Shown here in pieces: positions 22,712 to 34,626 of a stretch of DNA of 64,000 nucleotides. The notes under the pieces are model-generated. The model saw only the letters and a program-made list of their open reading frames with translations. It was not told the origin of the DNA and did not search any database. Source of the DNA: Sabethes cyaneus (taxonomy: Eukaryota; Arthropoda; Insecta; Diptera; Culicidae). The first letter of the stretch is position 1; each line of letters starts with the position of its first letter. The stretch is taken from NCBI RefSeq assembly GCF_943734655.1, contig NC_071355.1:56853449-56917448 (forward strand), in the 5' to 3' direction. The position numbers and the translations under genes are program-made.

Positions 22712-24009
22712 TTGTATTATAAAATAGGTGAGAGAATGTACGTAAGCATGAGATCTGTGCGAAGAATTGTAGATTGTTTTCCAAAAACAAATGTGTACAT
22801 ACTAGCTTTTAAGATTATTATAGACAATGATTTCACAAGTTAATGTGAAACAAAAAGAGATTTTACGGCGCAACGCAAGAGGGTTGGAATCTCAAACGAT
22901 CAAATCAAAGCAAGATCAAATCTGGGCTGTTTTGCTGTTATCCAAGATTGGTATGCAACGAACCAAAATCAAATCACCGAAGATTGTTAGAATCGTCATC
23001 GAGCAGAAAAAAATGATTTATATTCGGAACGGGCAATTTTTGATTGTTAATCCAGTCTTGCTTTATCAATTAAGTTTAATTCTCAATTCAGATTATTTAT
23101 TGTACTGCTTACTTTAGTGTATAGGGAATTTGATTTTAGTGATGAAGATATGCGCCCCTCAAAACTTTGATTAACAGTATACTACGTATGATATCACATT
23201 TTACGGTAGTTTGCAGAATAATAGAGTACTAAACTATTGTGAATCAGATGGGAGAAGAGAATGAAACCGATACGCAGTTATTACTAGTATGACTAATTAG
23301 TGATTAGGTATGAAATCATCAAAAGCAAATCAGACACAATTCATTCGTATAGCAACTCACGCATTGACGTGTGTCAAGTTATAAAATTGGTAGAACGTAA
23401 ACCCGATTTCTAGACTGTAGTGTCAAACCTTAGATATATAAATTACAGTCTAGTTTTCTGTTTATAATTTTATTACTCATGTAAAAAAACAACTTTGCTC
23501 CTAGTATGTGCGTTTGTTTATAAGTACCTACCAGAAACAACAACAGTCCAACAATATTCTCTATTCGAATTTAATCACTCTCTAGCGCCGGTGCTTAAGC
23601 CAACAAACCCGGACAGTAAGCATGTTTAGAAACCTTCCATAAGGATGGCCATTGTCAGTCTCAACATTCTATTACTTTGCTTCCTTTGACATCAGTTTGA
23701 ATAGACAGACAAATAACGCCTAACAGTGGACTAGAGCTTCAAAGCAGGCCCCATCCAACTACGTTTTTGTTCTTCCGTATACGATAGCTGCTAGTCCATA
23801 AAAGTTTGATGAAAACGTAAAACTATGGTGTCAGAAGTTCTCCATGACAGCGCCTAGCTAGAAATGCTCTACTTGGGAAAACACGTTTTCGGAGTTTTGG
23901 AGTAAACAAAAAAATGAGCAAAGGTAATAAAAATACGTCGATCAATATAGAAGTAACTCAAATTGTAGAAAGCTGGTGTTGATATGTTTTTCCCGCTGCA
24001 TCATATCCG

Positions 24010-24330
24010 AATTCACTCATGTTTACCCTCCCACTTCTTTACCCATTTCGCTGGCTGGCGCCAAAACTCCCGGAAGTAACGCCATGTGACTATAGTTGCG
24101 AAGTGTCGCGTGCGGGCCGCTTTTCGCTTGTCTGTTTTGTTTTGATTGCTTTCGTCCCCGGCTGGGTGAAACCGAGAATGATAGTCATTTTGTCGTTGCC
24201 CTAGTTTCGTCCCCTCTGGCGCGCGCGGTGGTGGTTGTGTTTGGGTGCGCAATTTGTTTCGGTAGGAGGGGTTGTGCCTCTGCCTGTAGTGCAAATCACA
24301 ACAAAGGGAAATTATTTGGTCGTAATTTAT
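24010..24330. other. Unassigned GC-rich island
   Basis: This patch stands out from its AT-rich surroundings by GC content and frequent CpG, for example GGCGCGCGCGGTGG and GTGCGGGCCGC. Open frames exist on both strands but none resembles a protein. It may be a promoter or 5' exon of an unseen gene. Confidence 0.3.
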
Positions 24331-26339
24331 CTGATTCATCTACTCGCCGATCGACGAAATTTCGTTGGGAATGGTATTGCAAGATGCAAGTTGAGATAGT
24401 TATTGGATGATTCGAAGAGAAAATAAGATTTTATATGATGATACGACTGCATTACCGTAAATTTACTGCGGTTGGTGTATGCAGATACTTTGCATAACAC
24501 AATTGAGCGTTAAGATATCCAAAATAGTCGGAATAATTTACTGGAGTATTATAGGATTGATTAAATAAATTTTAACTTAGGGTATATCTTTTAAGGGTGG
24601 ATGGTTTTCAAATACCATTAAAATTATCATGTGAGCCATGAAAATCGATTACCTCTGAAAGTGTACTTCATGATGCGCAGGTTTTTACTTTATTTGATCA
24701 TGTCTTGATAAAAATTTGAAAAGGATTATTATTTTTGTTTATCATATGTCTATAAGCTAATGCAAAATGTATGTATAATATGTACATAATTGTACATATA
24801 TATTTTATATAAATAAGGGATAAAACTGAACAAAAATATTTGGACGTCAACAAGTGTCAATTATTTCGATCGCTTCTTTCTTCATCGCTGAATAAGATGA
24901 GATTACCATAATCCGTACCAATTTATTGCTTCAATCTGCCGTTGGTGTCAATGGACAACCATTGGCTTTTCTTGCAAAGCAGTTTTTTGTTTAAAGATGA
25001 AGTGTATTGACAGTGTAACCGAAGATTAAGGCAGCTTCCCTAAAAGCTGAAGATTGTTGCTCGCGTGCTGCTTATAAATTTTTTTCCGTAAGTTGCAATT
25101 CAATACCTAACTATTAAATGATTATTTTGTATCCATATTTTTACTATTCTTAAAATCTAGATACCCTTGAAAGTCACGGGTGCAGTGCTGTTAATATTCA
25201 TCAGCATAACGTTCAAACTTCTGGATTATCAGTCTACCTTGCATTGAAAATCTGCTTGCTTTGATCAAACGTACATAATAACTAAATGCAGCAAGCATGA
25301 ACTTCATGCCCGAGAATATAGAATATCAGCGTCCTGTGATATTGTAATAAACTGATATTCACGTTTGAGCAGTGAAAATCAATAAAAAATTTATGTTGTG
25401 ATTTAGCATCTATTGCGTTCAGCTGTTGGATATAAGATTTTTCTTTTCATTAACTGCATTTAAAATTGTTTTTTACCTAAAGTGAATATCACCTCCTGGA
25501 TTTGAAAATCACTTTCTCCTGTTCTATTTTCACGATATATTGAACTTGTATACTATGATGAAAATCACTGTGCAGTTGTACATACGAAACTCAGAGACAT
25601 AAAAAACAATGTATGCTGAGAAAAAAGATTTTCTGTTTTGTTTGAAATTCGGTGATAATTAAAGGCCCTGCACGGGTGAGTATATGGGTCATTCCACGGG
25701 AAATTTACAGTCAAAATTTTTTTTCTCTTCGGAATATTTTTTTTTACGTTCTTTGTTCAAAAAAAATCGACACGTATTTTTGTATTTCGATGTTACTGTT
25801 GGAATTCGCAAGATATGATTTTTTAAAGTATTGTAATCCGAAAAAATCACTATTTTTTAAATACTGATTGTAAACGTAGTTTGTAATATCAAAAAATGAC
25901 TTTCTACCAGATGTGTTCACTATTCCACAAGCTTTCAAAATTGGTATACCATACCTCCTCTCGATTGTTTTTCAATAGTTAAATAGTGCATTTTTATAAA
26001 CAATTGCAATTTTTTCAAAGTTGGAACTTTTTTTTCTCGATTTTTTTTACTTTAAAATATTTGTTCATCTTTCTCGAAGAAGCATGCAAAATTTGGAAAT
26101 GGAGAAATGAAAACTCTAGAAGTTATGAATTTTTATGTCTCAGCGCGTGTGTTAATGTGAAGCGAGCGGTAATGCTCAATCGATGTTCTAACCCACGGGC
26201 AGCTTCATAACGAGGCCGCCTTTGATGAATATTAAGTGTAACGTGTCGTTGAAGCACGCGTGTTCGTCCGCTCGTTTGCATTAACGTGCATTAATTTCGT
26301 ATGCGGCTCTGGAGCTCCAAAAGCGAAGGCCATCTACAG

Positions 26340-26840
26340 ACGGTCTTACCCGTTAGAGGGTTAACCGCAGATACAGACGTTCGAGCTAGAATACTTTTTA
26401 TCGATAAACTTGTGTAGATAATATACTTTGAAAATGTTAGCTCACTGCTGCCATCTATTGAGCTTATTGCCACAATTCATCAATAATATCAATAATACTT
26501 GGCTTAACATCGGTAAAATAGTTATTCTTCAATATAGACCCTAAGCGACTATGATTAACCCGCCTATAGGAACTCGTCGCTTATTGCTGGATTATCGACA
26601 TTTGTCGATAATTGTTATTATATGCTGATTATTGTCGATAATTATTGCGGTCCTTTTTTATCGGCACTATCCACAGTAGTTTCAGCTGGAAAATAATGAT
26701 TGAGGTGCCATCTACAATTGATTGCTTACTATTCGTAGCAAAATGGCGGTCGTTTACACACGTAGTACAGGCACTCTCGAACGTCTGTATCTGTGGGTTA
26801 ACCATCTGGTGCTGACTGTCGATTACAACGCTTTCTGTCC
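26340..26840. repeat. Inverted repeat pair around AGATACAGACGTTCGAG
   Basis: GGTTAACCGCAGATACAGAC at about 26359-26378, continuing GTTCGAG, is repeated in inverted form at about 26774-26804. GCCATCTA words recur nearby (26328, 26449, 26707). The roughly 440 bp between the arms is AT-rich and non-coding, so this may be a degraded MITE. Confidence 0.5.
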
Positions 26841-26927
26841 CCCATTGTGACATTCATCATTGTGTGACCATACGTATAAAAATTATCTTAGTTCCCTTAT
26901 AGGTGGTAGAAATAATTTAAGTAATAA

Positions 26928-28578
26928 AACCTGATTTAATCCACCTAATGGTGAAAGGAACCTTTGTTATACGGTCTTACTTGCTATTTGAGATAAAATC
27001 GACACGTCTTCGAAACAGTTGCGTAGTGCGTTGGTTTACATAAAATTTTTGGAAATTGAATAAGTATACAAAATTTGAACAAAATAGGAGCACTACACTT
27101 AGATCCTTTTTTCATGAAATTGCTAAGTAAGTATAAGTATAAGTAAGTTGTTACTGATTTGAGTCAGTGCAAGTAAAACTAAGTTGTAAGAGGATATATT
27201 ATTCTTTAACATATACCTTGCGTAGTAAAGGTCTAATTTATAGGTTTTTTAACTATACTTAACTTCCTGTAATGCCATTCTATTTGATTCACATCAATAA
27301 AGTTTTCTTGAAAAAATTTCATCAATTTTTATTAACCTTCGGTTACTCACGCTGTTGTATTTTGTACAACACGTGTAGGTTTTTGAATGCCATATTGTTA
27401 TAAAGTTACAAATCATTGTTTATCTAACGTATATTCTTCAATAAACTTGTTATGAGCAAAATGTCAGAAATTCTGACTCAGAATTCTTCAATGCATTAAT
27501 ACTTTAAATTGTTGGGAAAATATATCAGCATAAATCGACATTACAGAAACGAATCTAGCAGCATGTGAGGTTTTCCCGCAATTGGCCCCAACTGGAATTT
27601 TCTCTCGTTTCTTCATATGAAAAAATGGTGTCTGTATGCAGCAAACCTATCAGCAAATGTAGAATGTTTAAAATGTATCCGTCTGTTAGTATTCGAGTAA
27701 TGCGGGGTCAAAATTAGGGTATTTTTATAATCAAATTTCTACAGTTCCCAAACAAGCAAACATAGAAGTATACTATATTCAGCAAAGTTGTGTATTTTTG
27801 CAATTTGTACAACTTTGTAATACATGAAAAAGTCGTACAACAATTACAAAAAGAACTAAAATAGAAAAACTGATTTTACAAATTCACATACAATAGATAA
27901 GATTTTTCTATCTTCGCTGAAGAGATAGAAGGTTACTATCTTCAGCAAAATTTCTTGTAATGAGATGCTCTAAAATTTTGCAGAACACATCACTGTGTTA
28001 TATTGAAACTGAAGAAAAATATTTTTTTGATTTCACTTTTAGGGAGATTAAGGATTTAGGGATTTGGGATTAATCAAAATTTAAATTTTACCAGACCATA
28101 GAGTTTTCAATTTCAAGAAACTCTTTCAAAGGTTCGATAAACCTAAAACCTAAGACCAATTCTTCTGAAATTTTGCAGTTATATTTGCAGTATTGAAACC
28201 TCTAATTTGATGCCAAAATAATTTTAACTAGATTAATTACCTTACATGAAATCGTTATAAATTATTGTAAATTTTATTGTGTTGTATACGATTGATCATA
28301 ACTTTCAAATTAAACGTTCAATCAAAAAACAAATCAATAATGACCTATTAGGCTGTATTACCTTTCAAATGAGGCTAATAGCGCATAAATCGGTTTGGCC
28401 ATCTCTGAGAAACAGGCCATCTCTGAGAAACAGGAAACAGGATAATTATTACCTTGTCAAAACAGGTTTTTTAAGCATAACTTTGGAACTACTTGTTTGT
28501 TTTCAATAAAACTACCTGAAACATTTAGCGTTAACAAGAGCTTTCATTTGATACTAAGATCGTTGAAATCGGTCATGT
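26928..28578 (-). repeat. Interspersed repeat R, copy a, first part
   Basis: It begins TTTAATCCACCTAATGGTGA and is a near copy of 33590-34522 across about 900 bp. Its inner part is the reverse complement of 39280-39720 (for example CATCTCTGAGAAACAGG and CGCATAAATCGG). It is interrupted at 28579 by an RTE insertion and resumes at 30474. I do not know the family name; no transposase or RT is visible. Confidence 0.75.
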
Positions 28579-28592
28579 GATTCTGGAGAATC
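28579..28592 (+). repeat. Target-site duplication, left, of RTE copy 1
   Basis: GATTCTGGAGAATC here matches GATTCTAGAGAAAATC at 30458-30473. The matching place in repeat R (about 39280-39300) shows that R is continuous without the insertion. Confidence 0.7.
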
Positions 28593-30457
28593 AAAGGAGA
28601 GACGGATGTGTGTATTGAGGATAAAGGGCCGTTTCTCCAATTATAGCATCATTAACGTGCACTGCCCGCACAAAGGTAGACTCAACGACGATGAGAATGA
28701 AGCGTTCTACGCGCGCGAGGCTGGAGGCAACGACAGCTGCTCGTCACGGGACATAAAGATCGTCTTCGGGGATATGAACGCCCAGGTTAGTAGGGAAGAA
28801 ATGTACCAAAGTAACATTCTGGATTTTATCACACTCCTATGATGGCATTTGAGACCAAAATTAGTCTTGAAGACCTCCAGAAGTGTATAATAAAACTTAC
28901 ATTTTTCCTTGGGTATAGACCGGTGATAGGACCCCATAGCCTGCACACCGACACGAACGATAACGGCCAACGATGTATAAACTTCGCAGCTTCCCGAGAC
29001 CTAGTACTAGGTATTGCGCCTCGGAGTACACAAAATGATTGGTTTGATGGGCAATGCCAACAAGTGGTGGAGTAAAAATTATCTAAGTATTGACACTAGA
29101 GAGAACCTGGCCAAATACCGACGAGCTAGGAACCAGTTGACCACGATCCTGAGGAGGAAAAAGCGCCAAAAGAAGTACAGAGATCGTGAAGAATTAGAAC
29201 AACTATTCCGAGCTAATGACCCGCGCAAGTTTTATGAGAAGGTGAACCAAACTCGGAAAGGCTACACAGCGAAAGGCTGACATGCGTAGGGACGAGGGAG
29301 GGAATCTAATCACAAACGAGAGCGAGGTGGTCGACAGATGGAAGCAGTGCTTCGATGAACGTGGGTTTGGGAGGAGGAAAAGCTACCGGAGGAATAGATG
29401 GAAGGAGTGGTTTGTCCCATCTACAAAAAGGGTGACCGGCTAGACTGCTGCAACTATCGCAGTATTACGCTGGTAAACGCCGCCTACAAGGTACTCTCCC
29501 AGATCCTGTTACGCCGGCTGTCACCGATAGCACAAGGTTTCGTAGGGAATTATTAGGCGGGTTTCATGGGGCTCGCGCAACTACGGACCAAATTTTTACT
29601 ATCCGACAGATCTTGCAGAAATGTCGGGAGTACAACGTGCCCACGCATCACATCTTTATTGATTTCAAAGCAGCATACGATACAGTCGATCGAGACAAAT
29701 TATGGCAGATAATGCACAAATACGGTTTTCCGGACAAACTGACGTGACTGATCAGAGCTACATTGGATCGAGTGATGTGTTTCGTACGCATCTCTGGGAC
29801 ACTCTCTCGAAAATCAAATACATGAAAAGAAGAGGCTCAAAGGAAACAAACGCGAGTCTCCCACGGACGGTAACCGTTGACGGCGACGAACTAGAAGTGG
29901 CAGAGGAATTCGTGTATTTGGAATCGCTGGTGACCGCGGACAACAAAACTAGTAAGGAGATCCAGCGGCGCATCCAGGCGGGAAATCGGTCCTACATTGC
30001 CCTTCGTAACGCCGCCGCACGAAGCTAACAATGTACAAAACCCTTATTAGATCGGTAGTTCTTTATGGACCTGAAGCCGTGATGCTGCTCACGGAGGACA
30101 TACGCGCCCTTGCTGTGTTCGAGCGGAAAGTGCTGCGGACGATATTTGGCGGAGTACAAACTGAAAGCGGAGTGTGGCGGAGGCGTATGAATCACGAGCT
30201 ACAGGCACTGCTTAGGGAGACTCCTATCGTACATCTAGCGAAAGTTAGCAGGCTACGGTGGGCCGGACACGTCGTAAGGATGCCGGACGACAGTGCGATG
30301 AAAATAGTCCTCTTCAACAACCCCACCGGCACCAGGAACAGAGGGGCCCTGAGACGACTAGGAAATTGGCGACAAGTGGCCCAAGACCGAGTTGAATGGA
30401 GACGATTGCTTGAAACAGCACGAGCCACCCCGGCTCTAGGCTGAAGAAGAAGAAGAA
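28593..30457 (+). mobile_element. RTE-like retrotransposon copy 1, 5' truncated and decayed
   Basis: RTE-like elements encode one protein with an APE-type endonuclease and a reverse transcriptase. This copy starts inside the endonuclease (MCVLRIKGRFSNYSIINVHC), reads VFGDMNAQV and RPVIGPHSLHTDTNDNGQRC, then loses about 390 bp between NFAASRDLV and the WFDGQCQQ block. RT pieces follow (TTDQIFT..., FIDFKAAYDTVDRDK), then the C-terminal domain ending WAGHVVRMPDD and ARATPALG. The 3' end is a (GAA)n tail instead of poly(A), typical of RTE. About 107 bp of foreign sequence sits at 28806-28915. Many stops: not functional. Confidence 0.85.
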
Positions 30458-30473
30458 GATTCTAGAGAAAATC
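30458..30473 (+). repeat. Target-site duplication, right, of RTE copy 1
   Basis: GATTCTAGAGAAAATC, the partner of 28579-28592. It directly follows the (GAA)n tail, and repeat R resumes with CGTGTCAGG. Confidence 0.7.
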
Positions 30474-30730
30474 GTGTCAGGTAATTTTTACCTTTTTACT
30501 TATAACTCTTAAAAGAAATGTCGGAACACGAAACAATTGAATAGTGATATACTAGGCAATAATATCTTTCAAACGAAAGTAATAGCAGTCGAATCGGTTC
30601 AGTAATCTCTGAGAAATATGCGATAGAAAATTACGTTCCGCACATACATACACACACACAGACATTGCTCAGTTCGTCGAACTCTATTGACTGGTACATG
30701 TGACTCGGCAGTCTTCGGAGAAATTTTTCA
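30474..30730 (-). repeat. Interspersed repeat R, copy a, second part
   Basis: Continuation of repeat R beyond the RTE insertion. It contains ATACTAGGCAATAATATC, a short (CA)n tract and GACATTGCTCAGTTCGTCGA, which are the reverse complement of the corresponding segments around 38865-39230. Confidence 0.75.
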
Positions 30731-30779
30731 GGAATTGGGATATGATATAAAGAGATATCTCCTCCTTGCCTCCGCACAC

Positions 30780-31165
30780 ACTTTGATCAGGGAGCATACG
30801 TCGCCGTACAAAGCTGGCGATGTACAAAACCTGTAGTCCTCTATGGATTTCTGTGGACTATAACTTCGCTTACGAAGGACATACGTGACTTGCCGTATTT
30901 GCACGAAAGCAGACTATTTTTGTCGGAGTACAGACGAATAGCGGAGAGTGGCGCAAGTGTACCATGAGCTGCATGTACTGGAGAGCTTCCAGTCGTACAC
31001 CTGACGCAAGTTGGTAATCGCCACGTCGCTAGGAAGCCGGACGACCGTGCAGTGAAATACATTCTCCTGCACCAGGAATAAAGGGACCCAACAAGCTAAA
31101 TGGTACGACCAGGTTGAAGCCAACTTGTATTTGTATTGGTATGAGCCACCACGGCTCTATGCTGC
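30780..31165 (+). pseudogene. RTE 3'-end relic
   Basis: Weakly preserved C-terminal RTE coding sequence in the + sense: GAGCATACGTCGCCGTACAAAG, ATGTACAAAACC, GTCCTCTATGGA, then a VHLTQVG-like block and CCGGACGACCGTGCAGTGAAA, ending GCCACCACGGCTCT. It parallels 46725-47212 of copy 2 with many stops and indels. Confidence 0.7.
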
Positions 31166-32360
31166 CAGATCACACCTCCGCGAAGTATTAGTTGGGCTTT
31201 TCTAAAAAAAATGCAATTTAATCAAGTTAAATATTGACCAATTTGATAGAAAACTTTACAACGTAAAATGCTAGAAATAATTCGGCAACCGTTTCAATTT
31301 TTTACAAAATTAACGATAGGTAAAGATTTTTGAATACTAGTTGTTTTGCTTTGAACAAAAGTGAAACATTAAATCAGCTGAAATCTGCAAGGAGCTTAAT
31401 TTTTTTTGTTCACCTGGTACCAACGAATTTACTTTCAATTCAAGCCCAGGGAACCCTCTAGCCCCATAACAAGTCAGAATTGTCTTTAGTTTAATAGCGG
31501 AACTTTGAATCCCGCCGACAGCGAAGTTTTAATGATTACTTCGGCTGTGCACGTGGCGGTTCAGTAAATATTGACAGGATAACAACAACAACGACAACAG
31601 TGACGAGCAACGATGAAAACAGTTGGAGAATACAGATACTAACCGCCCAGCACGCAATACCTAATTTTGAACCTACCAAGGTGTTACTACCGACCCCATT
31701 CTGTTTTCGCTGCAGGGCCTAACTTATTTCTGGGTCACCATCGGCGCAGCTTGAGTTTGGTAAATTGAAAACCCTGCAGATAACAGAAGAAAGGAATGAA
31801 ACAATTTAACTTCCACTACCTTCGGGTAGCTCTTTGGGTGACACAAGTTAAATGTTCAACACTCTACGATGGATAGTGAGCTGAAATTGCTTCATCCGGC
31901 TGAACGGTACGACGACCGAAATGTGTGTAATTAGCCGGACTGTCCATCAACGCGTCCTGCGGGCGAAGCACGATGGGAGCGGTGTTACACCCGTCAGAGG
32001 CTGTCATCATTCAATTAACGAATTTGTTCTCATATAAGGCAAGGTTTCTTCGATCCACGCGCTGTCGGTGGACGTTATAGATTCAAAGAAGACGAAAGCT
32101 AATTCCGAGACTGCTGCGTAGGCGTTCGTCCTAGGGTGGTTAGTCCACGTGCTTAGTATGCTTAGTTTTGCATGTATGGCTCTTATCTAACAACCACCCT
32201 AGATAAATGGTGATTTTTTCCCAAACCAAAACTGCACCGTTTTCAATTTGCGGAACAAACCGCTAAGCGGATTCTATCGGTTGAAAGCATAGTTCACAGT
32301 TTTAATCACGAATTTCCTGACTACAGGCTGATGCAACTATGTAATGCTAAATGACTGCTG
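31166..32360. other. Non-coding stretch, no recognised gene
   Basis: AT-rich to 31480, then more balanced unique-looking sequence to 32340 without long open frames. CTAGGGTGGTT at about 32130 and AACCACCCTAG at about 32192 form an 11-bp inverted repeat with a ~55-nt loop. This may hold regulatory DNA for the membrane-protein gene to its right, but nothing shows that directly. Confidence 0.35.
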
Positions 32361-32378
32361 CTTCTTTTCGATGTGTTG

Positions 32379-32384
32379 TTTATT
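32379..32384 (-). terminator. AATAAA polyadenylation signal
   Basis: On the minus strand AATAAA lies about 60 bases after the stop codon of the small membrane-protein gene, within the usual distance for a short insect 3' UTR. Confidence 0.6.
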
Positions 32385-32444
32385 CAGTTCACTCTATAAA
32401 ATAAATTATTTGTTCCTGTTTCAAACGAAACACGCCACGGTATT

Positions 32445-32738
32445 TCACGGTACGATTAACTGAACTCCAGCGTCCCAATGTGGTTCTGTTCGGTCACGAA
32501 AAAATAGAACGTTACCAGTAGTATGATGGTTGCGAGGAGAACTCACCACGACCAGCAAAAACACCAGTAAAAACAACACTATCAACAGCAGCCAACCTGT
32601 CGGTGTATGCTTGATGAACTGCTCCAGATCGTACAACAACCCACCTTCAGCATTGGTTCGACTGTTGTTTTCAGGATCTAAATCCAGCGGAATATGCTTA
32701 TCTTTGATGGCACTGATTTGCTGCTTAAGACGTTCCAT
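32445..32738 (-). CDS. Small single-pass membrane protein
   Basis: A 97-residue protein that I do not recognise. Residues 1-46 are polar and charged (MERLKQQISAIKDK..., Asp/Asn/Glu rich). Residues about 49-67 form a strong transmembrane helix (WLLLIVLFLLVFLLVVV). The tail is Arg/His/Thr rich and ends WDAGVQLIVP. There is no signal peptide, so it is probably a signal-anchor protein. Support for a real gene: an acceptor (TAATTTTACAG) one base before ATG, a matching CAG|GTGAGT donor 62 bp upstream, and AATAAA after the stop. The closest retroelement is over 1 kb away, so it does not look like transposon coding sequence. Confidence 0.65.
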   Translation of the reverse strand: MERLKQQISAIKDKHIPLDLDPENNSRTNAEGGLLYDLEQFIKHTPTGWLLLIVLFLLVFLLVVVSSPRNHHTTGNVLFFRDRTEPHWDAGVQLIVP

Positions 32739-32930
32739 ACTGTAAAATTACAAGGTAATTACAAGAATTTTTTTTTAGATTCATCATCAAAACACACTCA
32801 CCTGATTCACATAGGTATAGGATGATCTGGTGCAATTTGCAATCTAAATATGTGCGCCCGGAACGTGAACTGCACTTTAATCATTGCTCGAACGTCATTA
32901 TTCTATTTACTCTGAGAGCAAGAATAAAAA
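32739..32930 (-). other. 5' UTR exon and 62-bp intron of the membrane-protein gene
   Basis: The intron runs from 32801 (GTGAGT) down to 32740 (ACAG) on the minus strand, a typical insect size. The exon upstream of the donor contains CCTATACCTATGTGAATCAG. The ATG inside it (ATGTGA) is followed at once by a stop, so it is non-coding. The transcription start is not resolved; a TCAGAGT initiator-like word lies near 32912. Confidence 0.5.
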
Positions 32931-33589
32931 CAAACATTCGGACCAGCTAAAAACTGGACCGATGTGACTTGTTTTGGGAATAAGTAATTTTTTTTTCATT
33001 CAAACCACCTGATAAGATAGTACACTTTTCTGAATAGCGCCGGCGATAACGCCCGAAAAAAAAGTAAATCGAGTTTCAATATTGGTCAGGCAGGAAAGTG
33101 TGCATGGTGCTTTCTCTAGTATCTATCTGTCATAAAATTAGTGAAAAAAAAACCTAATGAAAATCGCTGAGGGTTGAAAATAAACGAAGCGAGTAAAGTA
33201 GTGCCAACGTCATGAACTAAGCAAAACATGTGCACACTGTATAAGTGTAAGAAGTTTGTTAATTTTAATTTGCAGAAAATTGCCTCTGAGTAAATGGTTT
33301 GCTGCGTTGTTAAACACAGGGCAGAATTGCAAAATAAATGGTGAACATTGTTACTGTTACTGATTGTGATGCTAAAACCTCTAGTTGCATTTGGTGAATC
33401 CAACATTTTTTAAACCATCCAAAAGCTCTGGTGAATATTAACAGTCCAATAACAATGCGAAGTAATATTAAACATTCCCACTCCCCATTACTTTATTTCA
33501 TACAATATTCTTTTAATTATGAATATTTTCGAAATGAGAAAGTTTCAAAAATGTGTAGATGAAAAGTTTCGAAAATTAAACCAATTACG
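32931..33589. other. AT-rich stretch, nothing recognised
   Basis: No supported gene, repeat or promoter. Open frames here are short and of AT-rich composition without recognisable motifs. Confidence 0.4.
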
Positions 33590-34522
33590 AAAACCTGATT
33601 TAATCCACCTAGTGGTGAAAGGAACCTTTGTTATACGTTCTTACTTGCTATTTGAGATAGAAATCGACACGTCTTCGGAAAATAATTCATCTATTGGTTA
33701 ACGTTGCATTGTGCGTTGGTTTACATAAAATTTTTGGGAATTGAATAAGTTTACAAAATTTGAACAAAATAGTAACACTTTTAAATTTTGATAGATCCTT
33801 TTTTCATGAAATTGCTGAGTAAGGATAAGTAAGTTGTTATTAACCTGAGTAAGTGCAAATGAAAGTAAATTGTAAGAGGAATTCTTATTCTTTAACATAT
33901 ACATTGTCTGGTAAAGGTCTAGTTTATAGGTTTTTGTGCTATGCATAGTTTCCTGTAATGCCATTTTATTTGAATCACATCAATAGAGTTTTCTTGAATA
34001 ATTTTCATCAATTTTTATTAACCTTCGGTTACTCACGCTGTTGTATTTTGTACAACACGTGTAGGTTTTTCAACGCCATATTGTTATAAAGTTACAAAAC
34101 GTTGTTTAACTAGGTAACGTATATTCTTCAACAAACTTATTGTGCGCAAAATGTCATAATTATTCAATGCATTAATAATTTAAATTGTTGGGAAAATGTA
34201 TGCAGCAAAACTATCAGCAAATGTAAAATGTTTAAAATGTATCCGTCTGCTGGCAGTCGAGTAATTCGGAGTAAAAATTAGGGTATTTTTTATAATCTAA
34301 GTTCTACAGTTCCTAAACAAGCAAACATACAGGTATACTATTTTCAACAAAGTTGTGTATTTTTACTATTTGTACAATTTTTTAGTACATGGAAAAGTTA
34401 TACAACAATTACAAAAAGAGCAAAAACAGAAAAACTGATTTTACAAATCCATATACAATAAATAAGATTTTTCTATCTTCGCTGCAGAGATAAAAGGTTA
34501 CTGTCTTTAGCAAAATTTCTTG
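33590..34522 (-). repeat. Interspersed repeat R, copy b (partial)
   Basis: A near duplicate of 26928-27965: both start TTTAATCCACCTA, then GGTGAAAGGAACCTTTGTTA, and share GTACAACACGTGTAGGTTTT and AAATCGACACGTCTTCG. The match stops at TTTCTTGCAATAAT, where the CR1/jockey-like LINE begins. No continuation is seen at the far end of the LINE. Confidence 0.75.
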
Positions 34523-34626
34523 CAATAATATTTGTTTATTTGTTGGTGTAAAAATCATCGGACATCATGTGGTCTTAATGATAAAAGATACTACGTTTAA
34601 CATAAAACACATAAGGATATATTAGA

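Larger units (their letters stand above)
22712..26920. other. Intergenic stretch downstream of bonus
   Basis: Mostly AT-rich with no supported gene. An imperfect CTAGACTGTA/TACAGTCTAG hairpin lies at about 23410-23455. Candidate AATAAA words occur near 24560, but I cannot assign a bonus polyadenylation site. GGGTCATTCCACGGGAAATTT near 25687 resembles ends of common insect MITEs. Several ATTGTCGATAATT palindromes cluster at 26590-26650. Confidence 0.4.

Noticed and set aside
22827..23117. 96-codon open frame downstream of bonus
   Set aside because: Looks like AT-rich 3' UTR sequence; no support beyond length.
23408..23456. CTAGACTGTA/TACAGTCTAG hairpin as a regulatory RNA
   Set aside because: 10-bp stem with a 24-nt AT-rich loop; too common by chance in AT-rich DNA.
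32128..32205. CTAGGGTGGTT/AACCACCCTAG as a functional stem-loop
   Set aside because: Only 11 bp with a long loop; could be chance, so kept as a note only.
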